A stretch of DNA of 64,000 nucleotides from Aporrectodea caliginosa (GCA_020284085.1 JACEVL010000482.1:1218501-1282500), one strand, 5' to 3'; shown: positions 1 to 11,640, numbered from the stretch's first letter. The notes: generated by a model from the sequence alone, not told the origin. Translations and numbers: made by a program.

Positions 1-379
1 GCAGAGACAAAGACACATTGCTCATGCCGTATAGATCAATAGCGAACCCACAGTCTTAATTCTGTTTCCAGTCAAAGCTGTTGTCCTATTCATCGAACAT
101 AGGGTTGAGTTACTCCTTTGTTGCCTCAGCACACTGAGTGTTTTGCTTTCTTGGCATAATCACTACCAAATCCCTTTATTCGTAACTCAATTTCAATATC
201 ATACCACTACTACTACCGCAAAATAATTGCAAAATAATTTCTTTTACACTACCGTATAGATTGCTCTGGAATTTCGATGGAATGGAGGATGCGATTGCGG
301 GTGCCGTTAAAACCATCCAAGATATCGTAAGTCGCAACAATTCCGTATAAAAATTGGTGAATGATGCTGCGAGTAAATC

Positions 380-1030
380 ACATTTTTTATTTCTTCTTCT
401 TGTGGTTCTCTGCCTCTTAGGCAGGTTCAAATGTCCGACGTCGCCACTCCTCTCGTTGTTGGGCCTCTTCTTTCAGTTTCCTGTAGCCGTTTGTCATCAT
501 CCAATCCAGCATCATCTGTCTTGGTCTTCCTCTTGTCTTCCGCCCCTTCATTTTTCCTTCGATGACCGTTCTTAGTAGTGAGTCTCCTCTCAGCGTGTGC
601 CCGATCCATTTCCTTTGCCTCTCTCTTATTGTGCGTATAAGGACTCTTTCTTCTCCAATTATTCCCAACACTTCTTCATTTCTTATATGTTCTGTCCAGC
701 AGATTTTTTCCATTCTTCTCCATGTCCACATTTCGAAAGCTTCCAGTCGTCTTATATCCGCTTTTCTCATTGTCCATGTCTCCGATCCATACAGCACCAC
801 GCTCCATACTAGTGTCTTTATCATTCTTATCTTTAGGTTCCTGTTTAGTTTTCCTCTCAGTAATTCTCTTCTGTTTGAGAATGCCTCCTTTCCTATTGCT
901 ATCCTTCTTTTAATTTCTCTGTGGCATTTGGTATCTGTCGTGATCATACTCCCTAGGTAGCAGAATTCTTTGACTTGCTCTATCTGTTTTCCTCCAATGT
1001 GTATTCTGACTACAGTTTCCTTTCCTTTAC
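380..1030 (-). mobile_element. RTE-like LINE, 3' fragment of the RT ORF
   Basis: The minus-strand frame reads GGKQIEQVKEFCYLGS, then SVVLYGSETWTMRK, RRLEAFEMWTWRRMEKI, RQRKWIGHTLRGDSLL and GRPRQMMLDWM, the thumb and C-terminal region of RTE-type reverse transcriptases. Everything upstream (endonuclease, YADD) is missing. A second, shorter copy of the same family lies at 36545-36780. Confidence 0.75.
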
Positions 1031-1659
1031 TTTTATTTCAAGCAGTTTTAAATAATGTCTATATTGAGATACTCTGATTGGCCAGCTGAAATTGATACGA
1101 CTGAATATTTTAAAACCAGCAATAAAAATAGTCGTTTCTGCGTATGTAATCCGTACCGTAGTGGTGGTGGTGGTAGTGGTGGTGGTAGTGGTAATGGTAG
1201 ACTAGTGGTTGAGGTCAGATGAACCAAGCTACCGGGCTTTTACGGACTTGATTTTATATAGCGCCGGTGAAGTTGGTCTTCATGACGCGGCTTTGTATAA
1301 GGCTGAGAAATTTCGGAGATATGCATCACATTGCATTATAGGGGTTGCAATTTCGCGCATGAGCTTTAACTTCTTCTGGCAGGAAGGGACCTCGTCTCCA
1401 CGGTCCACCCCTCTTCGAGACATAGCGAGCGATAAATGGTCAGGAGCCCAAAATGCACTCTACAGTTAGGTGAAAACAGCCGACAGAAATTCAGCACAAA
1501 CAGAATAGGGCCTACAGATCAGGTATTGGCCTGCAGTTGGCAAAATGGAGGACCAAATTTTTTTTATTGGTGTGGCTGTCTGCGGTGTGATGAATTTGGC
1601 AGACTGTGCCTGGGATCGATGTGATTTATTCTCATGTCTGTGATTGTTAGACGAATCAT

Positions 1660-1960
1660 CAAATCAATCAATCAATCAATCCAGCAATCAATCAATCAGT
1701 CAGTCTATCAATCATTATATTTATTGGTCCAACACAGGAACGTAACAGAGACCTGTTACTTTGTGAACAAATAAGTGTATATTCTGGATGATCGTGTTAC
1801 GTTTTAGTCGGATGACATTGACCTGCATGTACTCATTTGCAAATACGGAAAAGGTTTCATGAAGAAATGCCGTCTCAGCCCAGACGGTTATATACAGGTA
1901 CAGTCGCAACATTTACAAGATCAAGTACTATAATAGCTCTATACTATTCTTACACAAGCA
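1660..1960 (-). mobile_element. Probable LINE 3'-UTR with a TGAT-type tail
   Basis: On the minus strand the segment ends GGACCAATAAATATAATGAT and then short TGAT repeats, the way LINE 3' ends look elsewhere in the window. No coding part is recognised. Confidence 0.3.
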
Positions 1961-2049
1961 GAGTAATGTAATTATATAATTTACATAGCGCTCCTTTAAG
2001 ATGTCTACTAATAGACGATCCCACCTCAGACGCTACTTTTTCTTCTCTT

Positions 2050-2180
2050 AACTGGGTTGCGTGATGGTCTAGTGGCTGGGGCGCTGGGCTGCCAGCTCAA
2101 AGTACGGGGTTCAAGTCGTCGCCCGGACAGAGATATTTCAAGAGTTCTGTTCTTGAGCTATAAATGAATACATCCAGAAT
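2050..2180 (+). mobile_element. tRNA-derived SINE head (A and B box)
   Basis: TGGTCTAGTGG matches an RNA polymerase III A box and GGTTCAAGTCG, about 45 bp later, a B box. The flanking arms do not pair into a tRNA acceptor stem, so this is a SINE or tRNA pseudogene. Confidence 0.45.
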
Positions 2181-2259
2181 ACACTGTCGTTGGGAATATC
2201 AACAGTCGATGGACTGGCCACCCACTCACCCATTCACTTGGCTAGCACTAACCATACAC

Positions 2260-2670
2260 GTGGCTATAATACATCTTCCCAGAAAGAGTGTGAGGCGCTA
2301 GAAGTGGTACTGCGACGTCTAACCAGAGGGCAATACCTCCCCTCAGACATTCTAACCATAGAGCAGCAATGTCTAGTGGCGGACTATCGCCTTCTCAGCT
2401 GTGCAGAGAAACGTTTCCATTGTCTTACATGCCATGCACCCGCCCAAAAGACATGCTGGACGCCCTCGCGCTCATGATCGAGAAATACCTTCGGCAGACT
2501 GTCTCTCCATAAAAACCTTTATAATTATTTGGAGGATTTATCAAAGATAAATAACATTTATCAAATATAAATAACATGAAATCAAACAATTTTAGACCAT
2601 ATAAATAGCCAAAATGCGGTTTGCAATTACTCCTACAATAGCCTAAAGAATATTCTATTCTATTCTATCT
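2260..2670 (+). mobile_element. Relic of a Jockey/I-like LINE C-terminus
   Basis: The frame reads EALEVVLRRLTRGQYLPSD and EQQCLVADYRLLS, homologous to the C-terminal region of the LINEs at 16240 and 32080 (IIRRLVRQGYLPP, ADTRLFA). It ends near a CTATT repeat at 2648-2668. Confidence 0.5.
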
Positions 2671-2737
2671 CTCGGTTGGCCGATGGAGATGTGACGATGG
2701 TAGGCCTGTAGCCCGGTAGGCCTAATGTTACAGTATG

Positions 2738-2738
<1 letters not shown>

Positions 2739-2811
<73 letters not shown>
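2739..2811. repeat. (GAT)n microsatellite
   Basis: About 24 uninterrupted GAT units, followed by a short TAATTG repeat. Confidence 0.95.
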
Positions 2812-2899
2812 GTAATTGTAATTGTAATTACGACGATTTATATAGCGTTGTTGGTAGCAAGCTACTTCTAGAACGCTTAACAAAACTGTCTACTGTCAG
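2812..2899 (-). mobile_element. LINE tail, same family as 62415-62830
   Basis: CGATTTATATAGCG followed by GCAAGCTACTTCTAGAACGCTT aligns with 62415-62480, the 3' end of a LINE that carries RT residues. Only the tail is present here. Confidence 0.45.
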
Positions 2900-3285
<386 letters not shown>

Positions 3286-5382
3286 TTCCAGTTCCAGGAT
3301 GAACCTGCGGAGCATCTCTTCGACATCTTCCAACGTGAGATGACTGCAATCATCGATCGCCTACTCCCTCTACGTCAGGCAAGGATGCGTACTCGACCTT
3401 TATCCCCCTGGTTCGATGGGGAATGCTACACCTTACGTCGTCAAGCTCGTCGATTGGAGCGCGTGTTTCGCCGAAGTGGGCTCGCGGATGACAGAGCCGC
3501 TTGGGTGAAATTCGTTCGTACCATGCATCGTCGCCACAGGGAGAAGGAGGGTCAATACTGGGAAAGCAAGATCAAGTCCAGTACCGGAGACCCGAGACGC
3601 TTATGGTCCACCTTCAAGAACCTGCTGGGGAGTTCAGGAACTACTTCATCGCCGGCTCCTCCTCCGTTCTCAGCTGACGAATATGCTAACTTCTATGCCA
3701 CAAAGATCAATGCTGTTCGTCGTGACACTGCCGACTCTCCGCCGCCCTCGTTCTCCTCGACTGAGCTCTCTTTTTCCACCCTTGCTCCAGTCACCGAGGC
3801 TGAGCTGCGTCGCCTCATCCTTGCCTCGCCTGCCAAGTCGTCGGAATTGGATCCTCTTCCGTCCTTTCTTATCCAGGAGCAAATTGAAACTCTCCTTCCG
3901 TTCCTGACGATACTCTGCAATTCTTCTCTACGTGACGGTGTCTTACCGGCTTCACAGAAACGTTCCATCATCACGCCTACCCTGAAACAGACTGGACTGG
4001 ATCCTTCTAGCCCTTCTAGTTTTAGGCCTATATCTAACGTCAGTTTTATCTCTAAACTAATCGAGAAACTTGTAGCTTCTCAGTTACTCAGTTACCTAGA
4101 TTCTAATAACCTTCTACCGTGCCATCAGTCGGGTTTCCGTAAGGGTCACTCTACGGAGACTCTCCTTCTTAGACTTCTTAATGATGTCTATAGTGCTATT
4201 GACCGCTCTCAACTTACTCTTCTTGCACTCTACGACGTAAGTGCAGCCTTTGACACGGTAGACCACGATATTCTCCTGCGTCGCCTTTCTATTTCCTTTG
4301 GGATCTCTTCCTTGCCTCTTCAGTGGCTTTCTTCATACCTCTCTGATCGCTCTTCATCTACTGTCTTCCATTCGTCGCGTTCCCCTTGGATCCCCGTACC
4401 TATTGGCCTTCCCCAGGGTTCTGTGCTCGGTCCTCTTCTCTATATCCTCTTCACTGCTGACCTTGAATCTGTTCTCGCTTCTAGTGCTCTTTCTAGCCAC
4501 TCATACGCTGATGACCTTCAGTCCTACTTGCATTGTTCTGTAAGGGATGCTTTGAGTGCTGTTCGCTCGATGTCTCGTGCAACTGACACTCTGTCTGCCT
4601 GGCTTTCTTCCAATCGCCTGAGACTAAATCCTCTTAAAACCCAGTTCATATGGCTGGGTACCCGCCAGCAGCTGGCAAAACTTGACCTGAACCTTCTTGC
4701 AGCTGAATTTCCTCTAATATCATTCTCTACCTCTGTACGAGACCTTGGTGTCATCCTTGATCAGGAACTAACCTTTACTAAACACCTCTCCTCTTTGTCT
4801 CGCTCCTGCTTTTACCATCTTCGTCAGCTTAGGGTCGTTGCTCGCTCTCTTTCAACCTCTGCTGCTTCTACTCTTATCCATGCCTTCGTCTGCTCTCGTT
4901 TAGACTATTGCTCTTCTCTTTACACTGGTCTTCCTCAAGTCCGCTTGTCCTCCCTTGAGAGGGTCTTTCGGTCTGCGGCGCGCCTTGTTGGTTCCATTCC
5001 TCGCTGTGGTAGCGTATCCTCCTACATGCATCATACTCTACACTGGCTTCCCCTCCGGCAGCGTATCCTATATCGGCTCTGCACTCTCGTCTGGCAAAGC
5101 GTCTTGGGTTCAGCTCCTCGCTACTTGTGCACCATCTTCACTCTCTCTTCGTCTATTAAGGGTCGCTCAGCCCTCCGTTCCTCTTCTCGGGGTGACTTCT
5201 TGGTTCCACATGCCCGCACTGCTACTATGCAGCACCGAGCATTCTCTGTTGTTGGTCCAACAGCGTGGAATGTCTTGCCATCTTTCCTTCGGTTATCTCC
5301 TCGCATTCACTCGGCTTCCTTCTACGCTCAATTGAAGACTTTTCTGTATGATCAGGCCTGGCTTGGGAGCGCCTCTGAGTAG
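3286..5382 (+). CDS. Reverse transcriptase ORF of the CR1-like LINE
   Basis: Non-LTR reverse transcriptase that would copy the element RNA at a nicked target. The YADD catalytic pair is intact at 4504-4515. The open frame continues 5' through the trinucleotide array to an ATG run at 2902, but that part is repeat, not protein domain. It ends GSASE then TAG inside the 3' stem-loop. With no endonuclease domain it could not mobilise itself by the usual route. Confidence 0.8.
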   Translation, partial: FQFQDEPAEHLFDIFQREMTAIIDRLLPLRQARMRTRPLSPWFDGECYTLRRQARRLERVFRRSGLADDRAAWVKFVRTMHRRHREKEGQYWESKIKSSTGDPRRLWSTFKNLLGSSGTTSSPAPPPFSADEYANFYATKINAVRRDTADSPPPSFSSTELSFSTLAPVTEAELRRLILASPAKSSELDPLPSFLIQEQIETLLPFLTILCNSSLRDGVLPASQKRSIITPTLKQTGLDPSSPSSFRPISNVSFISKLIEKLVASQLLSYLDSNNLLPCHQSGFRKGHSTETLLLRLLNDVYSAIDRSQLTLLALYDVSAAFDTVDHDILLRRLSISFGISSLPLQWLSSYLSDRSSSTVFHSSRSPWIPVPIGLPQGSVLGPLLYILFTADLESVLASSALSSHSYADDLQSYLHCSVRDALSAVRSMSRATDTLSAWLSSNRLRLNPLKTQFIWLGTRQQLAKLDLNLLAAEFPLISFSTSVRDLGVILDQELTFTKHLSSLSRSCFYHLRQLRVVARSLSTSAASTLIHAFVCSRLDYCSSLYTGLPQVRLSSLERVFRSAARLVGSIPRCGSVSSYMHHTLHWLPLRQRILYRLCTLVWQSVLGSAPRYLCTIFTLSSSIKGRSALRSSSRGDFLVPHARTATMQHRAFSVVGPTAWNVLPSFLRLSPRIHSASFYAQLKTFLYDQAWLGSASE

Positions 5383-5400
5383 AGCCCTTGAAGAGGCGCT
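5368..5400 (+). other. 3'-terminal stem-loop of the CR1-like LINE
   Basis: AGCGCCTCT (5368-5376) and AGAGGCGCT (5392-5400) are perfect reverse complements around a 15-nt loop holding the ORF stop codon. The same stem recurs in six other copies, including two SINEs. Confidence 0.75.
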
Positions 5401-5430
5401 ATATAAATTTTATGATTGATTGATTGATTG

Positions 5431-6150
5431 ATTGAATAATTTTGTTACCATTTTGCAAGTGACTTCGAACTTTAGCGTGCCACTGCAGAAGCAAACAGAA
5501 TCTAAAAGTATTTGCCATAGTAACCAAACTATCCTCAGAGGCAGAGGCAGACGGAGAGACGGAGGCAGAGACAGAGAAAGAGGCAGCAGGAGGATGATAA
5601 AGAGGGAGGAGGTACCTAAAAGCAATTTTGTGATTTTTACAAAACAACAGTGCTGCTATCCACAAACCTTCATTGCAGATTTCGACATCGGGTGAATTGT
5701 TTCTCTACAAACAATAACCATGCTTTGTATATTTTGATTGCAATGACATTCACACAAAGGATCTATTCAGATATATGCATTGTGGGCAAGCCAGAGCACG
5801 TATCTCTCGATACAATATAAAATAGTGGAAACGGTGTTCATAGGATTGAATTCTCGCCCAGTTGTTGTCAACTTGCTAAGACCCATTGAGTTTATCCAGT
5901 TCCCGGTGAGGCTTTTCAATTCGGTCATATGTTCTGCTGCTTTAATGATAATAAATATCTACAATAATATACAAATGGGAACTTCGCAGATTCAGGCTGG
6001 TATTGGAACGATTGCTGAAAACAAAAGCTGCATTAGTTGATGATGCTTTTCGGCCATTACGTTGATGACGACACTACGCTCTAAGACTCAATTCTCGGTA
6101 GACATGAGAGACCAGGGTCCGATTTAAACTGACAGCCAACCGGTACGAAC
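5431..6150. other. No gene recognised
   Basis: Unique-looking sequence with a purine-rich patch (GAGGCAGAGACGGAG-like, about 5535-5600). No exon or element was identified. Confidence 0.4.
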
Positions 6151-6164
6151 CGTACTCTGTATAT

Positions 6165-6266
6165 GCATATATTATATACATATATATATGTATATATACA
6201 TACACACACATATATATCATATATGTACTTATATCCATATATATAATAACAAATTTACATGTATAT

Positions 6267-6314
<48 letters not shown>

Positions 6315-6400
6315 AATACCATATATAAACATGAGGCCTATACATATACAAACATATATATATACATACACATGCATATAATTTTATATACATATTATGT
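6165..6400. repeat. AT-rich (TA)n/(CATA)n microsatellite
   Basis: Alternating TA, CATA and TATG blocks with a pure (AT)n core at about 6265-6310. Confidence 0.9.
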
Positions 6401-6780
6401 TACATAACTTATGTACATATACGCCTTTGGTGGTCAAATTATAAGATTTTATAACTTTGCAAAGTTGAAATTAAAGAAATATTTTTGGTCCTAAATTCAC
6501 CAGGAGGCCCGGGTATATGTGCCGATTACCTAGGAGCGTCGGGTTCAAATGGTTAAATTTGAGCAGTAAATTATAATTATCAATTTACGCACACTAGTAG
6601 CCTAATGTGTCTCACTCCAAGACGGCAACTTAATATGCTGTTTGTCAATAAATAATTACTGAGACATCAAACACACCAAGTAATGTAAAATGATTAATTC
6701 CAAACTTTTTCATTTTGTGCGGTTTTGTCTTATTAATTATACAAAAGAGCTATTTTCATTTTTTATGTCTCTGCGTCTCG
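6401..6780. other. No gene recognised
   Basis: AT-rich sequence without domain, RNA or repeat signal that I can name. Confidence 0.4.
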
Positions 6781-6789
6781 ATGTATGTG

Positions 6790-6862
6790 CGCTAATGTCG
6801 GCGCGCATTTGTCTCGCGCGCAATTGATGGAACGCGCTTTTTGTCCTGCGCGCTAACGACGG
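6790..6862 (-). repeat. Diverged GCGC/TTTGTC minisatellite
   Basis: Four units of about 16 bp carry GCGCG, then ATTTGTC, AATTGATG, TTTTTGTC and TAACGACG. The reverse complement resembles the repeat at 8996-9052. Confidence 0.45.
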
Positions 6863-7019
6863 TGGGCCGTGCATTTCACTCGTTTTGAACTGTCTTGAAC
6901 TGTCTCGGACTTTGTGTCTCGGTCTGGCTCTCGGTTTCGGCCTCACTGTCTCAATCTCGGTCTCGGTCCCCACTGCCTCGGTATCGGTCTCGGTCTGGAA
7001 GTTTGATGTCTCGGTTACA

Positions 7020-7378
<359 letters not shown>

Positions 7379-7606
7379 TTATTATAATTATTAATCAGGC
7401 GCACTATATGACACCATAACGCGAACGCTGGAGACTAGAGGCCTTACACACTTATGATCCATCTGAAAAAACTATACCCGTTCGGTCAGATCATCACGTA
7501 ATCCGAAAGCCTGCTGCTTAAAAATATCATTTCAATGCCCTTAAGGTTAAAGGCAGTTTAAAATAACGCCCACATTTGATCTTTAGAACCCTACATAGCC
7601 TATGTT

Positions 7607-7921
7607 TAGGCAATGAAGTTCTAACCTGGAAATATTCGCATGTCGTATTCATCCTAAAGTTTATCGGAATGTAGTCATAGAGCTGACACTGGTTCTCCGC
7701 GGCGTTAACGTTGTAACCGGTGCAATTTGGTTCCATATGGCACTTCCAGGAACACACACTTTGGAACTGAGGATATCTCTTCAATGGGAAAGACCTTAGC
7801 AGGTGAATCCACAGCGCATGGAAAGCGTGAGGCGGAGATTACCAGCTTCTGGACGGTTCCAAGAGTTGATGGGACCGCGGATAGGAAAATAAGCAAGAAA
7901 GTGCAAAACGTTGTTTTTCAT
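7607..7921 (-). pseudogene. Pseudogene C: orphan PAN-like exon 1 with two frameshifts
   Basis: The segment aligns along its length with exon 1 of A and B, including the donor CAG|GTTAGA and the residues CSWKCHMEPNCTGYNVN. Two nucleotides are missing just after the ATG (7921), and 17 bp are missing near 7748, between two GGAACACA motifs that both survive in gene B. Both shift the frame, so no continuous protein results. No exon 2, 3 or 4 is found on the minus strand between here and position 1. Confidence 0.8.
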
Positions 7922-8006
7922 CGCAGTAAATTGCAAGAGTTCCCAAGAAAGATTGTTCACAGCTTACGCCTAATATAAGTTTCCAGAGATTGTTAACGTA
8001 AAGCTT

Positions 8007-8090
8007 TTTATTCATTCATTCATTCATTCAAAAATGTATATAGCGCCCCTTCAAGGTAACTACTCAGAAGCGCTCCAAAACAAATATTCG
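8007..8090 (-). mobile_element. Tail-only CR1 insertion (hairpin plus ATGA repeats)
   Basis: On the minus strand AGCGCTTCT...AGGGGCGCT forms the family stem, followed by GCGCTATATA and a (TGAA)n tail. The homologous flanks of A and B lack it, so the insertion is bounded to about 80 bp. Confidence 0.75.
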
Positions 8091-8150
8091 GTCAAATTGT
8101 TGATGGTCAAGCTTCATACGGCCTAGTTAGGTTGATCCACTTGTAACGAT

Positions 8151-8173
8151 TGCTGCAACAAATTGCAACAAAT
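8151..8173 (-). promoter_or_regulatory. TTTGTTGCA tandem motif upstream of pseudogene C
   Basis: The motif is retained although the gene is broken. The extra distance to the ATG is explained by the CR1 tail at about 8007-8090. Confidence 0.3.
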
Positions 8174-8995
8174 CATGCGATAGTCAGCGGTGTGTAATGG
8201 TGTCAATTAGGAGCGGCGAGATATGTAAAAGAAAGAATAAGAATCAGGTTAGGACAATATAAAGAGAAATTTTGTAACATTTTGCGTGATAGACACGTAG
8301 GGAGGGGGCAGGACTTCGATGTATTGTTTCCAGGTGCTTATGCCTAATTGTTCGAATGAAACTTGTCTTTCCTATCGAACATCTGTTAGGGAGAAGTACT
8401 TTCTAAAATTGTGCAATGCGCTAAATAAATCTCCGCAGTTACATTGCACTTCATTGCATTACATTACATTGCTGTTTTATGAAACAAATTTCTCATATTT
8501 GCTTACCGTGTGCCATGTCGCTGGTTTGACCATAGGCTAAAATACCGTCCACTTCACAACATGCACCTTTCTCAACTCCTTAAAACTGTTCTTTTTATCC
8601 AGCGATGATAGGCCGGGAGTAAATGCCTTGAAATTTATTCAATATAAGTAAATGAAATAATGGAGGAACGAACGAATGAATATGCGAAGACATACTTCCG
8701 GCGCTATTACATGCTACTTGAGGGAAACGCGCAGAATGTGTTGTCGTCGATCTGAAAGTACACTTCGACGCGAATGTCATCAATGTAACCTAGGCTACTA
8801 GAATTGACACATGCCTTTGCTCTAATGCTGCTGCTGTCGCTACGATCCCTGAAGGTTTGTCTCTGGCATCCTTCTATTACGTGTTTTATGACCTGCATGA
8901 ATAAATAAACACTACATTATGTACTCTACAGACAAATGATCACTATAATTATATTGGTATGCAATGACGTAGGCCTCCACGGTTCACCGACAATT

Positions 8996-9052
8996 GCGCC
9001 CGTGACAAAAGCGCCTCGACAAAAGCGCCCCGATAAATGCGCCCCGACAAAT
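8996..9052 (+). repeat. 14-bp minisatellite GACAAAAGCGCCCC
   Basis: Units GACAAAAGCGCCTC, GACAAAAGCGCCCC, GATAAATGCGCCCC and GACAAATG follow one another without spacers, leading straight into a trinucleotide array. Confidence 0.6.
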
Positions 9053-9452
<400 letters not shown>

Positions 9453-9454
9453 AC

Positions 9455-10780
9455 TCTGTGGCCTTTATGGCTTCTTTACCGACTTAGACTTTAACAATTA
9501 GGGTCGATTCGAGACAAATTTGTGTATCCAAATAATGTTGAAGTCCCTAAGGCATCCCTTTAACCTCGGGGCAAAATAATTAATAATATAATAGAACAGA
9601 AATGTCCGTCTATCTGTGTGTGTCGTGTGTAACGATGTGACGCTGTGACGCTGTGCATCGTGTAAGGTTTTTCGGCTAGAGCCTTCATTGCCAGAGACAA
9701 TCTGGCTTACGTCACCGAACTTCATCGCGATAACCAATAACAAACGTTGTCATAGCAACGCGATATCATGTACAACGGACGGTTGGGCGGAGCATAGCTA
9801 TTATACAGGCGTCCATGGACAGGGGGATGGAGGTAGGGAGGGAGAGATGAAGGAATGGAAGAGGGAGTGGGAGGTGGAGGGAATGGGGAGAGGAGGGAAT
9901 GGGAGGGACGGAAGAGGGAGTGGGAAGTGGCGGGGAATGGGCAAGTGGGGAGGGAAGGAGTGGTGCAGGGCAGAGGAGGGTGAGTGGAGAAGGAAGGGCA
10001 GGGTATTAGGAGGGAAAGAGAAGGGATGTATTACTGGGGTAGGTGTTGGGTGGGAAGAGGATGGTAGGATAGGGTTGGGGAATGGAATGGGAGGGGACGA
10101 GAAGGAAGAAGGCAGGGGAAAGGGGTGGAAAGGGGAAGTGAAAGTTGAGGGGAAAGTGGAGAAGGGGAGGGGAAGTGGGGAAAAGAGGGATCGCTTATTT
10201 CATGTGGCCCGCTAAACTTAACCGCCCTAGGACGGGCAAAATCTTGTAATGTTAATAAGAACATTATTAAGGGTGTGGTAATTGTTATTAGCACATGGAA
10301 AATGAATCTGTTACTCTGCTGCCATCTATGGAATATTACCAACACATTACCTGTACTCCACCCAGCCTCGAAGAAGTTTGCAATTTGCGTCACTAAATGA
10401 GAAAGGGACGCGATTACCTTGCTGCCATCTGGGGAATAGAATAAACATATTATTTTAAATCCACTGATTACCGCCATATATGTTTTGACAGCACGACAGA
10501 GGTTACACTCATTTTGGTAGTTGTTTTCAACTGTAATTACAATGCCAGTCGTGAAATTCCTTGTGACTTCATCGTTTAAATTTTTTATGGCATCTTTTAC
10601 TCTTTCCAGTAGAAATTTTGGCATTGGTTCTGGATTGCTTACGAGCATCTCGGGCTTTTCTCGGCTAGACCGATCGGTTCATTATCTACGTAGACATCTG
10701 GCGATTGTTCGAAGTGTTTTCTTCTTAACACTTCACCATTTGTGTCTTTGATTTATCCATCCTTAGCTTTGATATGTCCC
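9455..10780. repeat. Segmental duplicate of 34180-35270
   Basis: Shared blocks include ACCTGTACTCCACCCAGCCT, GAAGAAGTTTGCAATTTGCG and GGGGAATAGAATAAACATAT in the same order and orientation. The 34-kb copy has an extra element at 34570-35055. Confidence 0.8.
9815..10195 (+). repeat. Purine-only-biased G/A tract
   Basis: About 380 bp in which nearly all bases are G or A, with GGGA, GGGAGG and GGAATGG motifs of irregular period. Pyrimidines are few and scattered. It is absent from the paralogous 34-kb segment. Confidence 0.8.
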
Positions 10781-11139
10781 TAAGTTATTTCCAGACTTTG
10801 TTCTATTTATCCTGTATACGTTTCTGCTACTTTACATTGTTATTCCCGTGCTGGTAGCAGTAATAATAATTATTATTATTATCATATTATTATTATTATT
10901 TTTACTCGAGGTATCTATAATCCCTCAGGTATCAGATATTAATAAGCAATGTTAACTCTGGAGTGGCCATCCTTGTCGAGATCTGGAAGAACAAAAGGGT
11001 TACGTATCGATAGTCTGAAGGTTTGATAGTCCGAAGGTTTCATGGTAAAACCGTATTTTACGTAGCTAAATTATTCTAATATCTTCAATGCCGTACTTGA
11101 CGTTGGTAAGTAAGCAAGCAGTCTACCTAGGTGCATGAT

Positions 11140-11640
11140 AACTGTCATCAATCCAGCTTCAATTTCATAAAGAATTTTTTTCATCAATCCAACTTCCATT
11201 TAATTGGAAAAAATTACTTTTATCAATCCAACTTCTCTTTAACGAAAGACATATTTTCACCAATGGAACGTTTATTTAAGCAAAAAATGTTCTCATGGAT
11301 CCAGCTTATAATTACGGAAACAATTATTTTCACCAATCCAGCTTCTATTGAATCGAAAACTTAGTTTCATCCACCCAGCTTCTAGCTATGGGAAAAATTA
11401 TTTCGATCAATCCAGCTTGTATTTAAACACACGAATGTTTTCACCAATCCCACTTCCATTTAGGGAAACAATTTTTTCATCAATCCAGCTTCCATTTTAA
11501 AGTGACAATATCAAATAATTTAGCAACGTAAAATACGGTTTGACCGGTTTCATTTATTGTAGCTTATAGTTTGAGCATCGATCCAACTTCTACTTACAAT
11601 ACGACATTTTTTCATCAATCCAGCTTCCACTTAAACTCAA
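11140..11640 (+). repeat. Diverged 37-bp minisatellite (CATCAATCCAGCTTC core)
   Basis: The core CA(T/C)CAATCCA(G/A)CTTC recurs at about 11146, 11182, 11222, 11258, 11293, 11331, 11368, 11405, 11442, 11478, 11577 and 11612. Spacing is 35-40 bp apart from one gap. It sits in the 3' flank of gene B and is not seen in the flanks of A or D. Confidence 0.8.

Larger units (their letters stand above)
3286..5430 (+). mobile_element. CR1-like LINE, 5'-truncated, RT frame intact
   Basis: An open frame of nearly 2.1 kb runs to TAG at 5380. It starts in the linker between endonuclease and RT (PLSPWFDGECYTLRRQARRLE), then shows the RT motifs: SFRPISNVSF, AAFDT (4243), GLPQGSVLGP (4405), YADD (4504-4515) and the C-terminal AFSVVGPTAWNVLPS. 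The endonuclease half is missing. The 3' end is a stem-loop (5368-5400) followed by (TGAT)n. No stop or frameshift is visible, so the insertion is young. Family assignment is from motif style; a Rex1 or L2 relative is possible. Confidence 0.85.
7922..8950. repeat. Segmental duplicate: 5' flank of the A/B/C genes
   Basis: Alignable with 19.5-20.9 kb and 57.0-58.0 kb, for example GGAGCGGCGAGATA, CTGCAGTTACATTGC and GACACAT followed by TTGGTCTAATG-type sequence. Confidence 0.7.

Noticed and set aside
2055..2128. Functional tRNA gene
   Set aside because: The B box is altered and no acceptor stem forms; more likely a SINE head.
11140..11640. CRISPR-like array (repeats with variable spacers)
   Set aside because: The genome is eukaryotic, repeats are imperfect, spacing drifts, and no cas gene is present; it is a minisatellite.
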